Shown here: in pieces, positions 1-6,398 of the stretch
Layout: the number at the start of each line of letters is the position of its first letter
Numbering within the stretch: the stretch's first letter is position 1
The notes under the pieces: generated by a model
Seen by the model: only the letters and a program-made list of their open reading frames with translations
What the model was told of the DNA's origin: nothing
Databases searched by the model: none
Position numbers and translations under genes: made by a program
Source: Pseudomonadota bacterium
GTDB taxonomy: Bacteria > Pseudomonadota > Alphaproteobacteria > Caulobacterales > Caulobacteraceae
DNA length: 7,748 bases
Reading direction: 5' to 3'
NCBI GenBank assembly: GCA_023386645.1
Contig: JAEWJI010000057.1
Coordinates: 1-7,748, forward strand

Positions 1-991
1 GCTGGCGATAGCGGAATTCGGACGCGATCTCGACATCGCAGGGCAGGCCCGCGATCCGTTCGAAGGCGTACCGCGCGATCTGGCCGGCGTAGAAGGCGGT
101 GCCGCACGCGACGATCTGGATGCGGTCTACGCGTGCGAAGTCGATCGCCGTCGGCTTGGCCTTGGCCGAGACCAGGTCCAGATACTCCGACAGGGTGTGC
201 TGGACGCTGTCGGGCTGCTCGTGAATCTCCTTCTCCATGAAGTGGCGATAGGCGCCCTTCTCGACCATGGCGGCCGAGGCCGAGACCTGAACAATGGGCC
301 GCTCGACCGGCGCGCCTTCCGCGTCGAACATGTGCGCGCCCGAGCGGTCGACGGCGACGTAATCGCCCTCCTCCAGATAGGAGATCTTCTGGGTGAAGGG
401 CCCGACCGCGAGGGCGTCCGAACCCAGGTACATCTCGCCTTCCCCCCAGCCCACCACCAGGGGCGAGCCGCGCCGGGCGCCCAGGATCAGCTCGTCCTCG
501 CCCTCGATCAGAACGGCCAGCGCATAGGCGCCCGTCAGCCGGTCCAGCACCCGCTTGAAGGCCTCGAGCGGCTCCGCCCCCGTCGCCAGTTCGCGGTCCA
601 GCAGCTGGGCCACCACCTCGGTGTCGGTCTGACTCTCGAAGGTCCGGCCCTCCGCCTCCAGCCCGGCCTTCAGTTCCGCGAAATTCTCGATGATGCCGTT
701 GTGGACCAGGGCCACGCGCCCGGCCTTGTGCGGGTGGGCGTTGGGCGTCGACGGCGCGCCGTGAGTGGCCCAGCGGGTATGGCCGATGCCGATGGTCGAC
801 TTCAGCGGCTCATCCAACAGCACGCCTTCCAGCTCGCGGATCTTGCCCTTGGCGCGCCGCCGCTCGATGCGTCCGTCCACCAGGGCCGCGACGCCGGCGG
901 AGTCATAGCCCCGGTATTCCAGCCGCTTCAGACTGTCGATCAGGCGGGGGACGGCGGGGCCGGTTCCGGTCACTCCGATGATGCCGCACAT
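1..991 (-). CDS. glmS: Glutamine--fructose-6-phosphate aminotransferase (isomerizing), N-terminal 330 residues, cut by window edge
   Basis: GlmS makes glucosamine-6-phosphate from fructose-6-phosphate and glutamine in the cytoplasm, the committed step towards UDP-GlcNAc for peptidoglycan and LPS. The protein starts MCGIIGVTG, so Cys2 is the N-terminal nucleophile of the class II glutamine amidotransferase domain once Met is removed. Further family motifs are EYRGYDSAG (25-33), GHTRWATHG (70-78), HNGIIENF (97-104), TDTEV (122-126), GARRGSP (171-177) and HFMEKEIHEQP (250-260). The first sugar-isomerase (SIS) domain begins with CGTAFYAG (296-303) and EIASEFRYR (321-329). The family is about 600 residues, so roughly the last 275 lie beyond the left edge. 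An AGGAG ribosome binding site (plus-strand 1000-1004) precedes the ATG at 8 bases. It is divergent from glmM. Family assignment is near certain; the missing part cannot be judged. Confidence 0.97.
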   Translation of the reverse strand, partial: MCGIIGVTGTGPAVPRLIDSLKRLEYRGYDSAGVAALVDGRIERRRAKGKIRELEGVLLDEPLKSTIGIGHTRWATHGAPSTPNAHPHKAGRVALVHNGIIENFAELKAGLEAEGRTFESQTDTEVVAQLLDRELATGAEPLEAFKRVLDRLTGAYALAVLIEGEDELILGARRGSPLVVGWGEGEMYLGSDALAVGPFTQKISYLEEGDYVAVDRSGAHMFDAEGAPVERPIVQVSASAAMVEKGAYRHFMEKEIHEQPDSVQHTLSEYLDLVSAKAKPTAIDFARVDRIQIVACGTAFYAGQIARYAFERIAGLPCDVEIASEFRYRQ

Positions 992-1164
992 TGTCGATGC
1001 TCCTGGTCCGGAAAGGCGGGCCGGTTTTTGCGCCTCGCCCCGCGACGGTCTAAGCCGACGAGGCCTCGGTTGCGCTCTAGGAAGTCTTAAGCCGCCGGGC
1101 GACTAAAAAGGCGTTTCGCATGATTACGCGCGCGCCGGCTAAAGGGCGCCTGATGGGAGGGCGA
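992..1164. promoter_or_regulatory. Divergent glmS/glmM intergenic region
   Basis: This 173-base gap separates the two divergent start codons and must hold the promoter of glmS, and of glmM unless that gene is read from elsewhere. I find no convincing -35/-10 pair on either strand. The best hint is on the minus strand, GGCTTAGACC (complement near 1048-1057), which resembles the GCTANAWC -10 form of Caulobacter housekeeping promoters but has no clear -35 partner. No palindromic operator was seen. The region call follows from gene layout, not from a recognised promoter motif. Confidence 0.4.
1156..1161 (+). promoter_or_regulatory. Ribosome binding site deciding the glmM start
   Basis: GGAGGG lies 3 bases before the ATG at 1165. 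In-frame ATGs at 1120 and 1153 would add MITRAPAKGRLMGGR, which GlmM proteins normally lack, and neither has a comparable site upstream. The spacing is tight, but the site and the family's N-terminus agree on 1165. Confidence 0.65.
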
Positions 1165-2514
1165 ATGGGCGAGCGACGCTATTTCGGTACGGACGGCATC
1201 CGCGGCCGGGCCAACAGCCATCCGATGACGGCCGAGGTCGCGCTGCGCGTCGGCCTGGCCGCAGGCCGGCTGTTCATGAGCGGCGACGACCGCCGCCATC
1301 TGGTGGTGATCGGCAAGGACACGCGCCTGTCGGGCTATATGATCGAGCCGGCCCTGGTCGCGGGCTTCGCCTCTGTCGGCATGGACGTGCGCACCTTCGG
1401 GCCCCTGCCCACGCCCGGCGTGGCGATGATGACGCGGTCGATGCGCGCCGACCTGGGGGTGATGATCTCCGCCTCGCACAACAACTTCGCCGACAACGGC
1501 ATCAAGCTGTTCGGCCCCGACGGCTACAAGCTGTCCGACGAGATCGAGCTCAGGATCGAGGCGATGATGGACGCCGGCCTGTCCGAAGGTCTGGCGCCGT
1601 CCGACCGCCTGGGCCGGGTCAAGCGGATCGACGACGCCCCGCCGCGATACATCGAGATCGCCAAGGCGGCCTTCCCCAAGCGGCTGAGTCTCAAGGGCCT
1701 GCGCATCGCCATCGATTGCGCCAACGGGGCCGGTTACCGGGTCGCGCCGACCACCCTCTACGAGCTCGGGGCCGAGGTCTGCGAGGTCGGGGTCTCGCCC
1801 GACGGCCTGAACATCAACGCAGACTGCGGCTCGACCCATCCGGCGGCCCTGGTCGCGGCGGTGAAGGCCTATCGCGCCGACATCGGCATTGCGCTGGACG
1901 GCGATGCCGACCGGGTGATCATCTGCGACGAGAAGGGCCAGATCATCGACGGCGACCAGATCATGGCCCTGGTCGGGCTGGACTGGGCCCGGCGCGGACG
2001 ACTGGCGGGCGGAGGCGTCGTGGCCACCGTCATGTCCAACCTGGGACTGGAGCGCCGGCTGACGGCCGAGGGGCTGAAGCTGGAGCGCACCAAGGTCGGC
2101 GACCGCTACGTCATGGAGCGGATGCGCGAGGGCGGCTTCAACATCGGCGGCGAACAGTCCGGCCACATCATCCTGCACGACCACGCCACCACCGGCGACG
2201 GCCTGATGGCGGCGCTGCAGGTGCTGGCCGTCCTGGTCGAGAGCGGCAAGCCGATGAGCGAACTGGCCCGTCAGTTCGACCCTGTGCCCCAGCGGCTGGA
2301 GAACGTCCGCTTCACCGCCGCCCGGCCGCTGGAGGACGCCAGGGTCAAGGCCGCGATCGCCGAGGCCGAGGCCGCGCTGGAGGGCTCCGGTCGCCTGCTG
2401 GTCCGTCCCTCCGGCACCGAAAAGCTGATCCGCGTCATGGCCGAGGGCGACGACGAGGCGCTGGTGAAGCAGGTGGTAGCCGACGTGGCCGGGGCGGTTA
2501 AGGCGGCGGTCTAG
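1165..2514 (+). CDS. glmM: Phosphoglucosamine mutase
   Basis: GlmM converts glucosamine-6-phosphate to glucosamine-1-phosphate, the step after GlmS in cytoplasmic UDP-GlcNAc synthesis. With the start at 1165 the protein has 449 residues, the usual family length (about 445-450), and begins MGERRYFGTDGIRG. The catalytic phosphoserine is Ser104 in ISASHNNFADNG. The magnesium loop is DGDADR, with Asp245, Asp247 and Asp249. The sugar-binding loop is GGEQSGH (around 329-334), and the C-terminal phosphate-binding loop is RPSGTEKLIRV (from 414). All four alpha-D-phosphohexomutase domains are therefore intact. The gene starts 173 bases from the divergent glmS and is followed 2 bases after its TAG by an intergenic palindrome. 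Two upstream in-frame ATGs (1120, 1153) are possible but less likely starts. GlmM rather than PGM/PMM is supported by the GTDGIRG start and the hexosamine neighbour. Confidence 0.96.
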   Translation: MGERRYFGTDGIRGRANSHPMTAEVALRVGLAAGRLFMSGDDRRHLVVIGKDTRLSGYMIEPALVAGFASVGMDVRTFGPLPTPGVAMMTRSMRADLGVMISASHNNFADNGIKLFGPDGYKLSDEIELRIEAMMDAGLSEGLAPSDRLGRVKRIDDAPPRYIEIAKAAFPKRLSLKGLRIAIDCANGAGYRVAPTTLYELGAEVCEVGVSPDGLNINADCGSTHPAALVAAVKAYRADIGIALDGDADRVIICDEKGQIIDGDQIMALVGLDWARRGRLAGGGVVATVMSNLGLERRLTAEGLKLERTKVGDRYVMERMREGGFNIGGEQSGHIILHDHATTGDGLMAALQVLAVLVESGKPMSELARQFDPVPQRLENVRFTAARPLEDARVKAAIAEAEAALEGSGRLLVRPSGTEKLIRVMAEGDDEALVKQVVADVAGAVKAAV

Positions 2515-2516
2515 CA

Positions 2517-2691
2517 TCCCTCTCCCGGCGGGAGAGGGCTTGAGCGCCCAAGAGCCCGAGAGGGCGATTGGCTGCGCGAAAGGGTGAAGGGGTTACGGTT
2601 CCCGAACGCCCGCAGCCCAGCCCCTCACCCTTTCGCCTTGACCGATCGCTTCGCTCCCGGAGGCTCAAGCCCTCTCCCATCGGGAGAGGGA
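2517..2691. repeat. 175-bp nested palindromic intergenic element (REP/MITE-like)
   Basis: The two ends are 29-base inverted copies of each other, 2517-2545 against 2663-2691, differing at only two bases in the centre of each tip hairpin. Each end is itself a 21-base hairpin, CCCTCTCCC-N3-GGGAGAGGG. Further in, 2576-2592 (GCGAAAGGGTGAAGGGG) is complementary to 2621-2636 with a one-base bulge, so the whole element could fold into a long cruciform or RNA stem. It contains no gene of its own. It begins 2 bases after the glmM stop and runs into the arsR 3' end. GC-rich palindromes of this style are common between genes in Caulobacterales (from memory). Copy number elsewhere cannot be seen here. 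Target-site duplications were not evident. Confidence 0.85.
2518..2538 (+). terminator. Hairpin after glmM, possible terminator
   Basis: A perfect 9-bp GC-rich stem with a 3-base loop starts 3 bases after the glmM stop. It could end or stabilise the glmM transcript, but no T-run follows, so it is not a standard intrinsic terminator. It is the left tip of the 175-bp palindrome. Confidence 0.35.
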
Positions 2692-3017
2692 TCCTGTGCT
2701 TCCACCCCCGCCTTCAGCGCGGCCAGCTTCGACACCGCACCCCGCGTGTAGGGTGCAAGCCAGCGGTCGTGGACCGCCTTGATCGGCATGGCGTTGAGGT
2801 GGTTCCAGCGTTCCCGCCCCTCGCGGCGGACGATGATCAGCTCGGCCTCCTCCAGCACCTTCAGATGCTGCATCACGGTGCAGCGATCCAGCGCCGGCTC
2901 GGCCGCGCACAACTGGCCCGTGGTGGCCGGCGCGTCCTTCAGCCCGTCCAGCAGACGGCGCCGAATGGGGTTGGCCAACGCCTTGAACACCCCGTCCAGA
3001 TCGTCGCCGTTTGACAT
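2625..3017 (-). CDS. ArsR/SdpR-type winged-helix repressor with a repeat-encoded C-terminal tail
   Basis: This 130-residue cytoplasmic DNA-binding protein opens with VFKALANPIRRRLLDGL (10-26), the usual first helices of ArsR-family regulators. A helix-turn-helix covers about 32-61 (TTGQLCAAE, then TVMQHLKVLEEAELI), and a beta-wing follows (RREGRERWNHLN, 64-75). The paired CxC metal site of true ArsR/SmtB sensors is absent; only the isolated Cys37 and Cys46 are present, so metal sensing is unlikely. The in-frame TAG at 3027-3029 rules out any start further upstream than the ATG at 3017. There is no Shine-Dalgarno, and the start codon overlaps the operator palindrome, so the message may be leaderless. 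The last ~21 residues (from about 110, PSPDGRGLEPP...) and the stop are encoded by the intergenic palindrome, not by the ancestral gene. The gene is divergent from an SRPBCC/AHSA1 gene, a common ArsR partner, which is its likely target. The ligand is unknown. Confidence 0.88.
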   Translation of the reverse strand: MSNGDDLDGVFKALANPIRRRLLDGLKDAPATTGQLCAAEPALDRCTVMQHLKVLEEAELIIVRREGRERWNHLNAMPIKAVHDRWLAPYTRGAVSKLAALKAGVEAQDPSPDGRGLEPPGAKRSVKAKG

Positions 3018-3040
3018 GTTATGTTTCTATAACATATAGG
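3011..3040 (+). promoter_or_regulatory. Promoter for the SRPBCC gene
   Basis: A perfect -35 box TTGACA (3011-3016) is followed after 18 bases by TATAGG (3035-3040). Transcription would begin near 3047, leaving a leader of about 22 bases with GGAGAG (3058-3063) placed 5 bases before the ATG at 3069. The -35 box lies inside the first codons of the divergent arsR gene. Confidence 0.6.
3016..3035. promoter_or_regulatory. Operator: perfect inverted repeat ATGTTAT-N6-ATAACAT
   Basis: The two 7-base arms (3016-3022 and 3029-3035) are exact complements separated by GTTTCT, in an AT-rich patch that stands out from the GC-rich surroundings. The site fills the spacer between the -35 and -10 boxes of the SRPBCC promoter and overlaps the arsR start codon (3015-3017) and its probable -10 box. 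A dimeric ArsR-type repressor binding here would block both promoters. Assignment to this particular repressor is by position and symmetry. Confidence 0.75.
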
Positions 3041-3052
3041 TCGTTTCCGCAA
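3026..3052 (-). promoter_or_regulatory. Candidate arsR promoter giving a leaderless message
   Basis: Read on the minus strand, TTGCGG (3047-3052) and TATAGA (3026-3031) are 15 bases apart. Transcription would start about at the arsR ATG, which fits the missing ribosome binding site. Both boxes are imperfect and the spacing is short. Confidence 0.35.
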
Positions 3053-3068
3053 GCAGCGGAGAGCGGTC

Positions 3069-3548
3069 ATGGACCTGAAGTTTGAAGTCAGCACCCGGGT
3101 GTCGAAACCCGTGCACGAGGTGTTCGAGGCGGTCGCCGACCCTGCGATGCTGTCGGGCTATTTCACCACCGGCGGCGCGGTCGGGCGGCTGGAGACCGGC
3201 AAGACGGTTCAGTGGGAATTCGCCGACTTCCCCGGCCCCTTCCCGGTCGAGGTCGTGGAGGTGGTGCAGGACCAAAGGATCGTCCTGCGTTGGGAGGCCA
3301 ACGAGGGCGTGCCCGAAGGCGACGCGTCGGTGGTCGATGCGGGCTACTGGACCACGGTCACCATGACCTTCGAGCCGCTGGACGACGGCGCCCGCACCCT
3401 GGTCCGCATCGCCGAGCAGGGCTGGCGCGAGACGCCGACGGGTCTGAAGGCGTCCTACGGCAATTGCATGGGCTGGTCCCAGATGCTGGCGGCGCTGAAA
3501 GCGTTCGTCGAGCACGGCATCAACCTGCGCGAAGGCATGTACCGCTAG
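3069..3548 (+). CDS. SRPBCC/AHSA1-type START-fold protein
   Basis: This 159-residue soluble protein has the AHSA1 (activator of Hsp90 ATPase homolog 1-like) layout of the SRPBCC superfamily, a helix-grip fold with a hydrophobic cavity. The N-terminal part has VSTRVSKPVHEVFEAVADP (7-25) and the loop YFTTGG (31-36). The central beta-sheet carries WEFADFPGPFPVEV (49-62) and IVLRWEA (71-77). The long C-terminal helix is GWSQMLAALKAFVEHGINLR (135-154), close to the usual GW...LKAYLEHGINLR of this group. A clear GGAGAG site precedes the ATG by 5 bases. It is divergent from, and probably repressed by, the adjacent ArsR-type protein through the operator between them. Its ligand is unknown. A direct Hsp90 co-chaperone role should not be assumed from the domain name, since most bacterial members are uncharacterised. 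It converges on the FAD gene with a 10-base gap. Confidence 0.85.
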   Translation: MDLKFEVSTRVSKPVHEVFEAVADPAMLSGYFTTGGAVGRLETGKTVQWEFADFPGPFPVEVVEVVQDQRIVLRWEANEGVPEGDASVVDAGYWTTVTMTFEPLDDGARTLVRIAEQGWRETPTGLKASYGNCMGWSQMLAALKAFVEHGINLREGMYR

Positions 3549-3558
3549 GCGGCTGGCC

Positions 3559-4860
3559 TCAGGCTGTCAGGGCCGAGGCCACGTCCTCGATCCGCTTCCG
3601 GATATCCGGGACCGCGATCGTCTCCCAGAAGGCGGCGCGAGCGGGCGGGCCCAGGACATAGAGCGTCGGGTCGGGCCGCCCCTCGGCGTCCAGCACGCGC
3701 CCATCTGGATCGAGGTCGAGGCCCAGCCGTAGGGCGTCCAGCCGGGCCCGGCCGGCGGCGATCAGCGGGGCGGTCAGTGCGTCCGACGCCGGATCGTGGC
3801 CCGGCCCAGTGCAGTCCAGCAGCCATCGGGCGCGGAGCGGCGGCTGGGGCGGCCCGCGACGCGGACGCCACTGTACAGTGACCCCCCGATCCCCGGACGT
3901 GACCGCGCCTAGTCTTCCCGCGTGGACCACCAGCCGGCCATCGGCGGCCAGCCGATCGAGGAACTGGCCGATCTGGGGGGCGATGCGGTGGCGATGGACG
4001 TCCCACCAGGGTCGCAGGTGGCGCACCAGACTGGCCCGCTCCCCCGTCCCGGCCTCGGCCCACAGACGGGCGGTGATCGGGCGATAGCCCTCCATCACGC
4101 GGCGCCAACCGAAATCGTTCGACAGCGCGCGCGCGGCGGCGAGACGGCGCGACGGAGCGCCGGCAACGGCCTCGGGCGACAGCTCGGCCGGCGCATCGGG
4201 CAGGTCGCCGTGGGCGCGGGGCAGCAGGCCCCGGCGCGACAGGGCGGTCGCCCGTCCGCGCCAGCCGGCCGCGTCCAGCGCCTGGAGCATGTCGACCATG
4301 GTCAGGCCGGTCCCGACGATCAGGACGTCGTCCTCGGCCCCGATCCGGTCCAGCGCGCCGAGCGCCCATGGATCGGAGATGACCCCGGGCAGGGCGGACG
4401 CGGTGCGCGGCGCGGGGTTGCCGGTCGCCAGGACCACGGCCCGCGCCGCGACCCGCGACCCGTCGGCCATCCGCACGCCGTCAGGCTCGATCGCCACGGC
4501 CGAGCCCAGGCGGCGCTCGATGCGTCCGGGATGCGCCGCCTCCACGGCCGCCAACCGGTCCTGGACGTAGCGGCCGTACAGCCGTCGCGGCGCGAAACCT
4601 TCCGGATCGGCGTGGTCCGGCGCATGCGTGCGGAGCCACTCGACGAAATCCCCAGGTCGGCCGTCCACCGCGCTCATCCGGTTGGAGCGGACGTTGAGCA
4701 GGTGGCCCTCGAATGGCGTCGAATAGGCGACCCCCAGGCCGAAGTCGCCGGTGCGGTCGATCAGGACCGAGGCCTGGCTCCGTTCCGCCAGGCGCGCGGC
4801 CAGCATGGCGCCGGAGAAGCCGCCGCCGACGATCGCGATCCTGTCTTCTGGCGCGGTCAC
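3559..4860 (-). CDS. FAD/NAD(P)-binding protein, YdhS/COG4529-like
   Basis: This 433-residue cytoplasmic flavoprotein-like protein starts with a Rossmann dinucleotide fold, IAIVGGGFSGAMLAARL (8-24). The block GLGVAYSTPFEGHLLNVRSN (41-60) is typical of the NAD_binding_9/COG4529 group. ATGN (145-148) closes the first FAD segment, and a second nucleotide fold, VLIVGTGLTMVDML (179-192), probably binds NAD(P). DCTGPG (349-354) and YVLGPPARAAFWETIAVPDI (401-420) match the C-terminal FAD region. No redox-active CxxC is seen, so a thioredoxin-reductase type is excluded. The substrate is unknown; relatives include E. coli YdhS, itself poorly characterised. The start is GTG at 4860, chosen because the Rossmann motif falls at residue 8 as expected; a weak GGGGGT lies just upstream. 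It is divergent from the PAP2 gene across 90 bases. No iron-sulfur or ferredoxin partner gene is adjacent. Confidence 0.85.
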   Translation of the reverse strand: MTAPEDRIAIVGGGFSGAMLAARLAERSQASVLIDRTGDFGLGVAYSTPFEGHLLNVRSNRMSAVDGRPGDFVEWLRTHAPDHADPEGFAPRRLYGRYVQDRLAAVEAAHPGRIERRLGSAVAIEPDGVRMADGSRVAARAVVLATGNPAPRTASALPGVISDPWALGALDRIGAEDDVLIVGTGLTMVDMLQALDAAGWRGRATALSRRGLLPRAHGDLPDAPAELSPEAVAGAPSRRLAAARALSNDFGWRRVMEGYRPITARLWAEAGTGERASLVRHLRPWWDVHRHRIAPQIGQFLDRLAADGRLVVHAGRLGAVTSGDRGVTVQWRPRRGPPQPPLRARWLLDCTGPGHDPASDALTAPLIAAGRARLDALRLGLDLDPDGRVLDAEGRPDPTLYVLGPPARAAFWETIAVPDIRKRIEDVASALTA

Positions 4861-4950
4861 TCTACCCCCGTTGCCGTGTGGTTCTGGACCCCCGGGGCGG
4901 CAGGGTCAAACGGGCGGGGAACACGGCCGCAGCTGTGCCGTTCACCGGCG
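4861..4950. promoter_or_regulatory. Divergent FAD-protein/PAP2 intergenic region
   Basis: This 90-base GC-rich gap must hold the control region for both divergent genes. I see no recognisable promoter boxes, palindrome or strong ribosome binding site for the plus-strand gene. Confidence 0.3.
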
Positions 4951-5754
4951 ATGCCGTCCGTCGCCCCGTCGTCCTCCCTGTCCGCCGCGCGGCGCCTCCT
5001 GGCCCTGGCCCGGACCGAGCTCGCCGCGCTCAGCGCCCTGTTCGTCCTGGCCCTGGGCGTGATGATCTTCGTCGAGGTGGCCGACGACATGACAGAGGCC
5101 GACGGCCAAGCCTTCGACCAGGCGGTTCTGGCGGCGATGCGGCCCTGGCCCGGCCAGCCGGACCGGCCGTGGGGGCCATGGTGGCTGCATGAGGCGGCGG
5201 CCGACCTGACGTCGCTGGGCGGCATCTCGGTGCTCGGCCTGTTCGCCCTGATCGCGGTCGGCTTCCTGCTGATCCAGCGCAAGCGGCTGTCGGCCGTGCT
5301 GCTGGTCGCGGGCCTGGCCGGCGGGGTGGCGCTGAGCGAAGGCCTGAAGGCCCTGTTCGAGCGGGAGCGTCCGCCCGCCGACTATCAGGCCGTCGAGACC
5401 CTGAACGCCAGCTTCCCCTCCGGCCACGCCCTGCTCGCGACCGTCTTCTACCTGACGCTCGGGGTCATGCTGACCCGCGCCTTCCCCAGGCGCCGGCTCA
5501 AGGCCTACGCCTTGGGCGCGGCCATGGTCACGGCCCTGCTGATCGGCCTGACCCGCGTCTATCTCGGCGCCCACTGGGCCTCGGACGTCATCGCCGGATG
5601 GAGCGTCGGCGCGGCCTGGGCCATGGCGCTCTGGCTCGTGGCCCACGCAGTCCAGCGGATGCAGGCGAGGCGTCACGCCCCCCTGCGCGACCTCTCGACG
5701 CCGCCGTCCCAGCCCAACGAAACGGTTGTCCGGCCCGGGCCTTCGGGCGCATAG
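4951..5754 (+). CDS. PAP2-family membrane lipid phosphatase
   Basis: This 267-residue integral inner-membrane protein of the type 2 phosphatidic acid phosphatase family carries all three active-site motifs. They are K-x6-RP (Lys133 to Pro141, KALFERERP), PSGH (156-159, with the catalytic His159), and a C3 motif T-R-x5-H-x3-D with Arg202, His208 and Asp212 (Thr replaces the usual leading Ser). Hydrophobic segments near 24-43, 90-108, 113-130, 158-175, 188-206 and 213-233 give the standard six helices, with the motifs on the periplasmic face. Likely substrates are lipid phosphates such as phosphatidic acid, PGP or undecaprenyl pyrophosphate; which one cannot be told from sequence. The ATG at 4951 fits the first helix, but no Shine-Dalgarno precedes it. 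A GTG at 4876 is an alternative, and the open frame continues upstream antisense to the flavoprotein gene. A gap of 34 bases to the next plus-strand gene suggests possible co-transcription. Confidence 0.88.
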   Translation: MPSVAPSSSLSAARRLLALARTELAALSALFVLALGVMIFVEVADDMTEADGQAFDQAVLAAMRPWPGQPDRPWGPWWLHEAAADLTSLGGISVLGLFALIAVGFLLIQRKRLSAVLLVAGLAGGVALSEGLKALFERERPPADYQAVETLNASFPSGHALLATVFYLTLGVMLTRAFPRRRLKAYALGAAMVTALLIGLTRVYLGAHWASDVIAGWSVGAAWAMALWLVAHAVQRMQARRHAPLRDLSTPPSQPNETVVRPGPSGA

Positions 5755-5788
5755 TCGAGGTTAACCACGCGGTCGGGAGCCTGACAGC

Positions 5789-6328
5789 ATGATCGCCTTG
5801 ATGATGGTTCTGGCGGCCCAGGCCGCCCAGCCGGGGCAGACAGGCTCGCAGGAAGTGCGGGTCAGCCCCGACTCCTGCGTGCTGGAGGAGGGGCGGTGGG
5901 TCTGCCGTTACCAGATGCCGGCGCTCGAGGTGGTGCCCGCCGACAGCCGGCTCGCGCCCGGAACCGTGACCATCAGCCCCCCTCCGACGGTGATCGCCGC
6001 CCCGACCACGCCCCCCGCCTCGGCCGGCGCCGCGACGGCGGTGGCGGGCGTCCTGACCGACAGCGAGAGCCGGCTGGTGGCCCGCTGCGCCGACGCCTCC
6101 TGGCTGTCGCTGTGCCTGCCCAACGACCGGCGCGAGGCCCGGGCCCTGCGCGACAAGCAGGCGGCCTATGAGGCCGTGCGGCTTGAGGTCACCCGCATGC
6201 TGGCCGACCGTCGCTGCGACGACGCCGTCCGCGAGGCGCTCGAGGCAGGACACCTCAACCTGGCCCAACAGGCCCGCGCCTTTTGCGCCCTTCCCGCTGG
6301 ACGGGGCGCGGCCGCCGCCGGGGGATAG
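5789..6328 (+). CDS. Hypothetical exported protein with six cysteines
   Basis: I do not recognise a family for this 179-residue protein. It begins with a short hydrophobic segment, MIALMMVLAAQAAQ, that could be a signal peptide cut after AQA (about residue 12), though it lacks a positive n-region. A Pro/Thr/Ala-rich linker (about 64-86) separates two parts. The six cysteines (30, 39, 100, 109, 143, 166) include two C-x8-C pairs, consistent with three disulfides in an exported protein. The C-terminal half (112-166) is rich in Arg, Ala and Glu and probably helical. GGGAG (5775-5779) sits 9 bases before the ATG. It lies 34 bases after the PAP2 gene, possibly in the same transcript, and ends at a hairpin terminator shared with the convergent repeat-protein gene. 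Codon use matches its neighbours. Confidence 0.7.
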   Translation: MIALMMVLAAQAAQPGQTGSQEVRVSPDSCVLEEGRWVCRYQMPALEVVPADSRLAPGTVTISPPPTVIAAPTTPPASAGAATAVAGVLTDSESRLVARCADASWLSLCLPNDRREARALRDKQAAYEAVRLEVTRMLADRRCDDAVREALEAGHLNLAQQARAFCALPAGRGAAAAGG

Positions 6329-6340
6329 GCCGACGCCAAA

Positions 6341-6370
6341 ACGCCCCGAGGTCCTTCGACCCCGGGGCGT
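6341..6370. terminator. Shared hairpin terminator between convergent genes
   Basis: A 13-bp stem with one A/C mismatch and a CTTC loop (6341-6353 pairs with 6358-6370) lies 12 bases after the plus-strand gene's stop and 28 bases after the minus-strand gene's stop. On the minus strand it is followed by TTTT (complement of 6338-6341), a short intrinsic-type tail. On the plus strand only a weak ATTT follows at 6375-6378. Confidence 0.75.
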
Positions 6371-6398
6371 CGTGATTTCGAACTCAGGCTCTGGTCGA

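Noticed and set aside
1087..2517. A long minus-strand open frame fully antisense to glmM, and a 297-codon plus-strand frame at 197-1090 antisense to glmS
   Set aside because: Low-complexity Arg/Gly/His/Asp-rich translations without motifs, as expected opposite high-GC genes. The other strand encodes unmistakable enzymes.
2498..2680. Small open frames across the 175-bp palindrome on both strands
   Set aside because: They translate the repeat itself (SLRERSDRSRRKGEG-type peptides), with no start signal or protein-like composition.
2625..3017. A metal-responsive ArsR/SmtB sensor for arsenic or zinc
   Set aside because: No CxC or paired metal-site residues are seen, and the neighbour is an SRPBCC gene, not an efflux pump or arsenate reductase.
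3555..3585. Possible hairpin between the convergent SRPBCC and flavoprotein genes (GGCCTC ... GAGGCC)
   Set aside because: The stem is only 6 bp with a long loop, no T-run follows, and it lies mostly inside the flavoprotein coding end.
3869..3880. 12-base perfect palindrome CACTGTACAGTG
   Set aside because: It lies deep inside the flavoprotein coding region. About two such palindromes are expected by chance in a window this size.
3922..4950. Upstream extension of the PAP2 open frame, giving a 610-residue protein
   Set aside because: The extra 343 residues are antisense to the flavoprotein gene, lack any domain, and precede the natural start of the first membrane helix. Chance openness in GC-rich DNA explains it.
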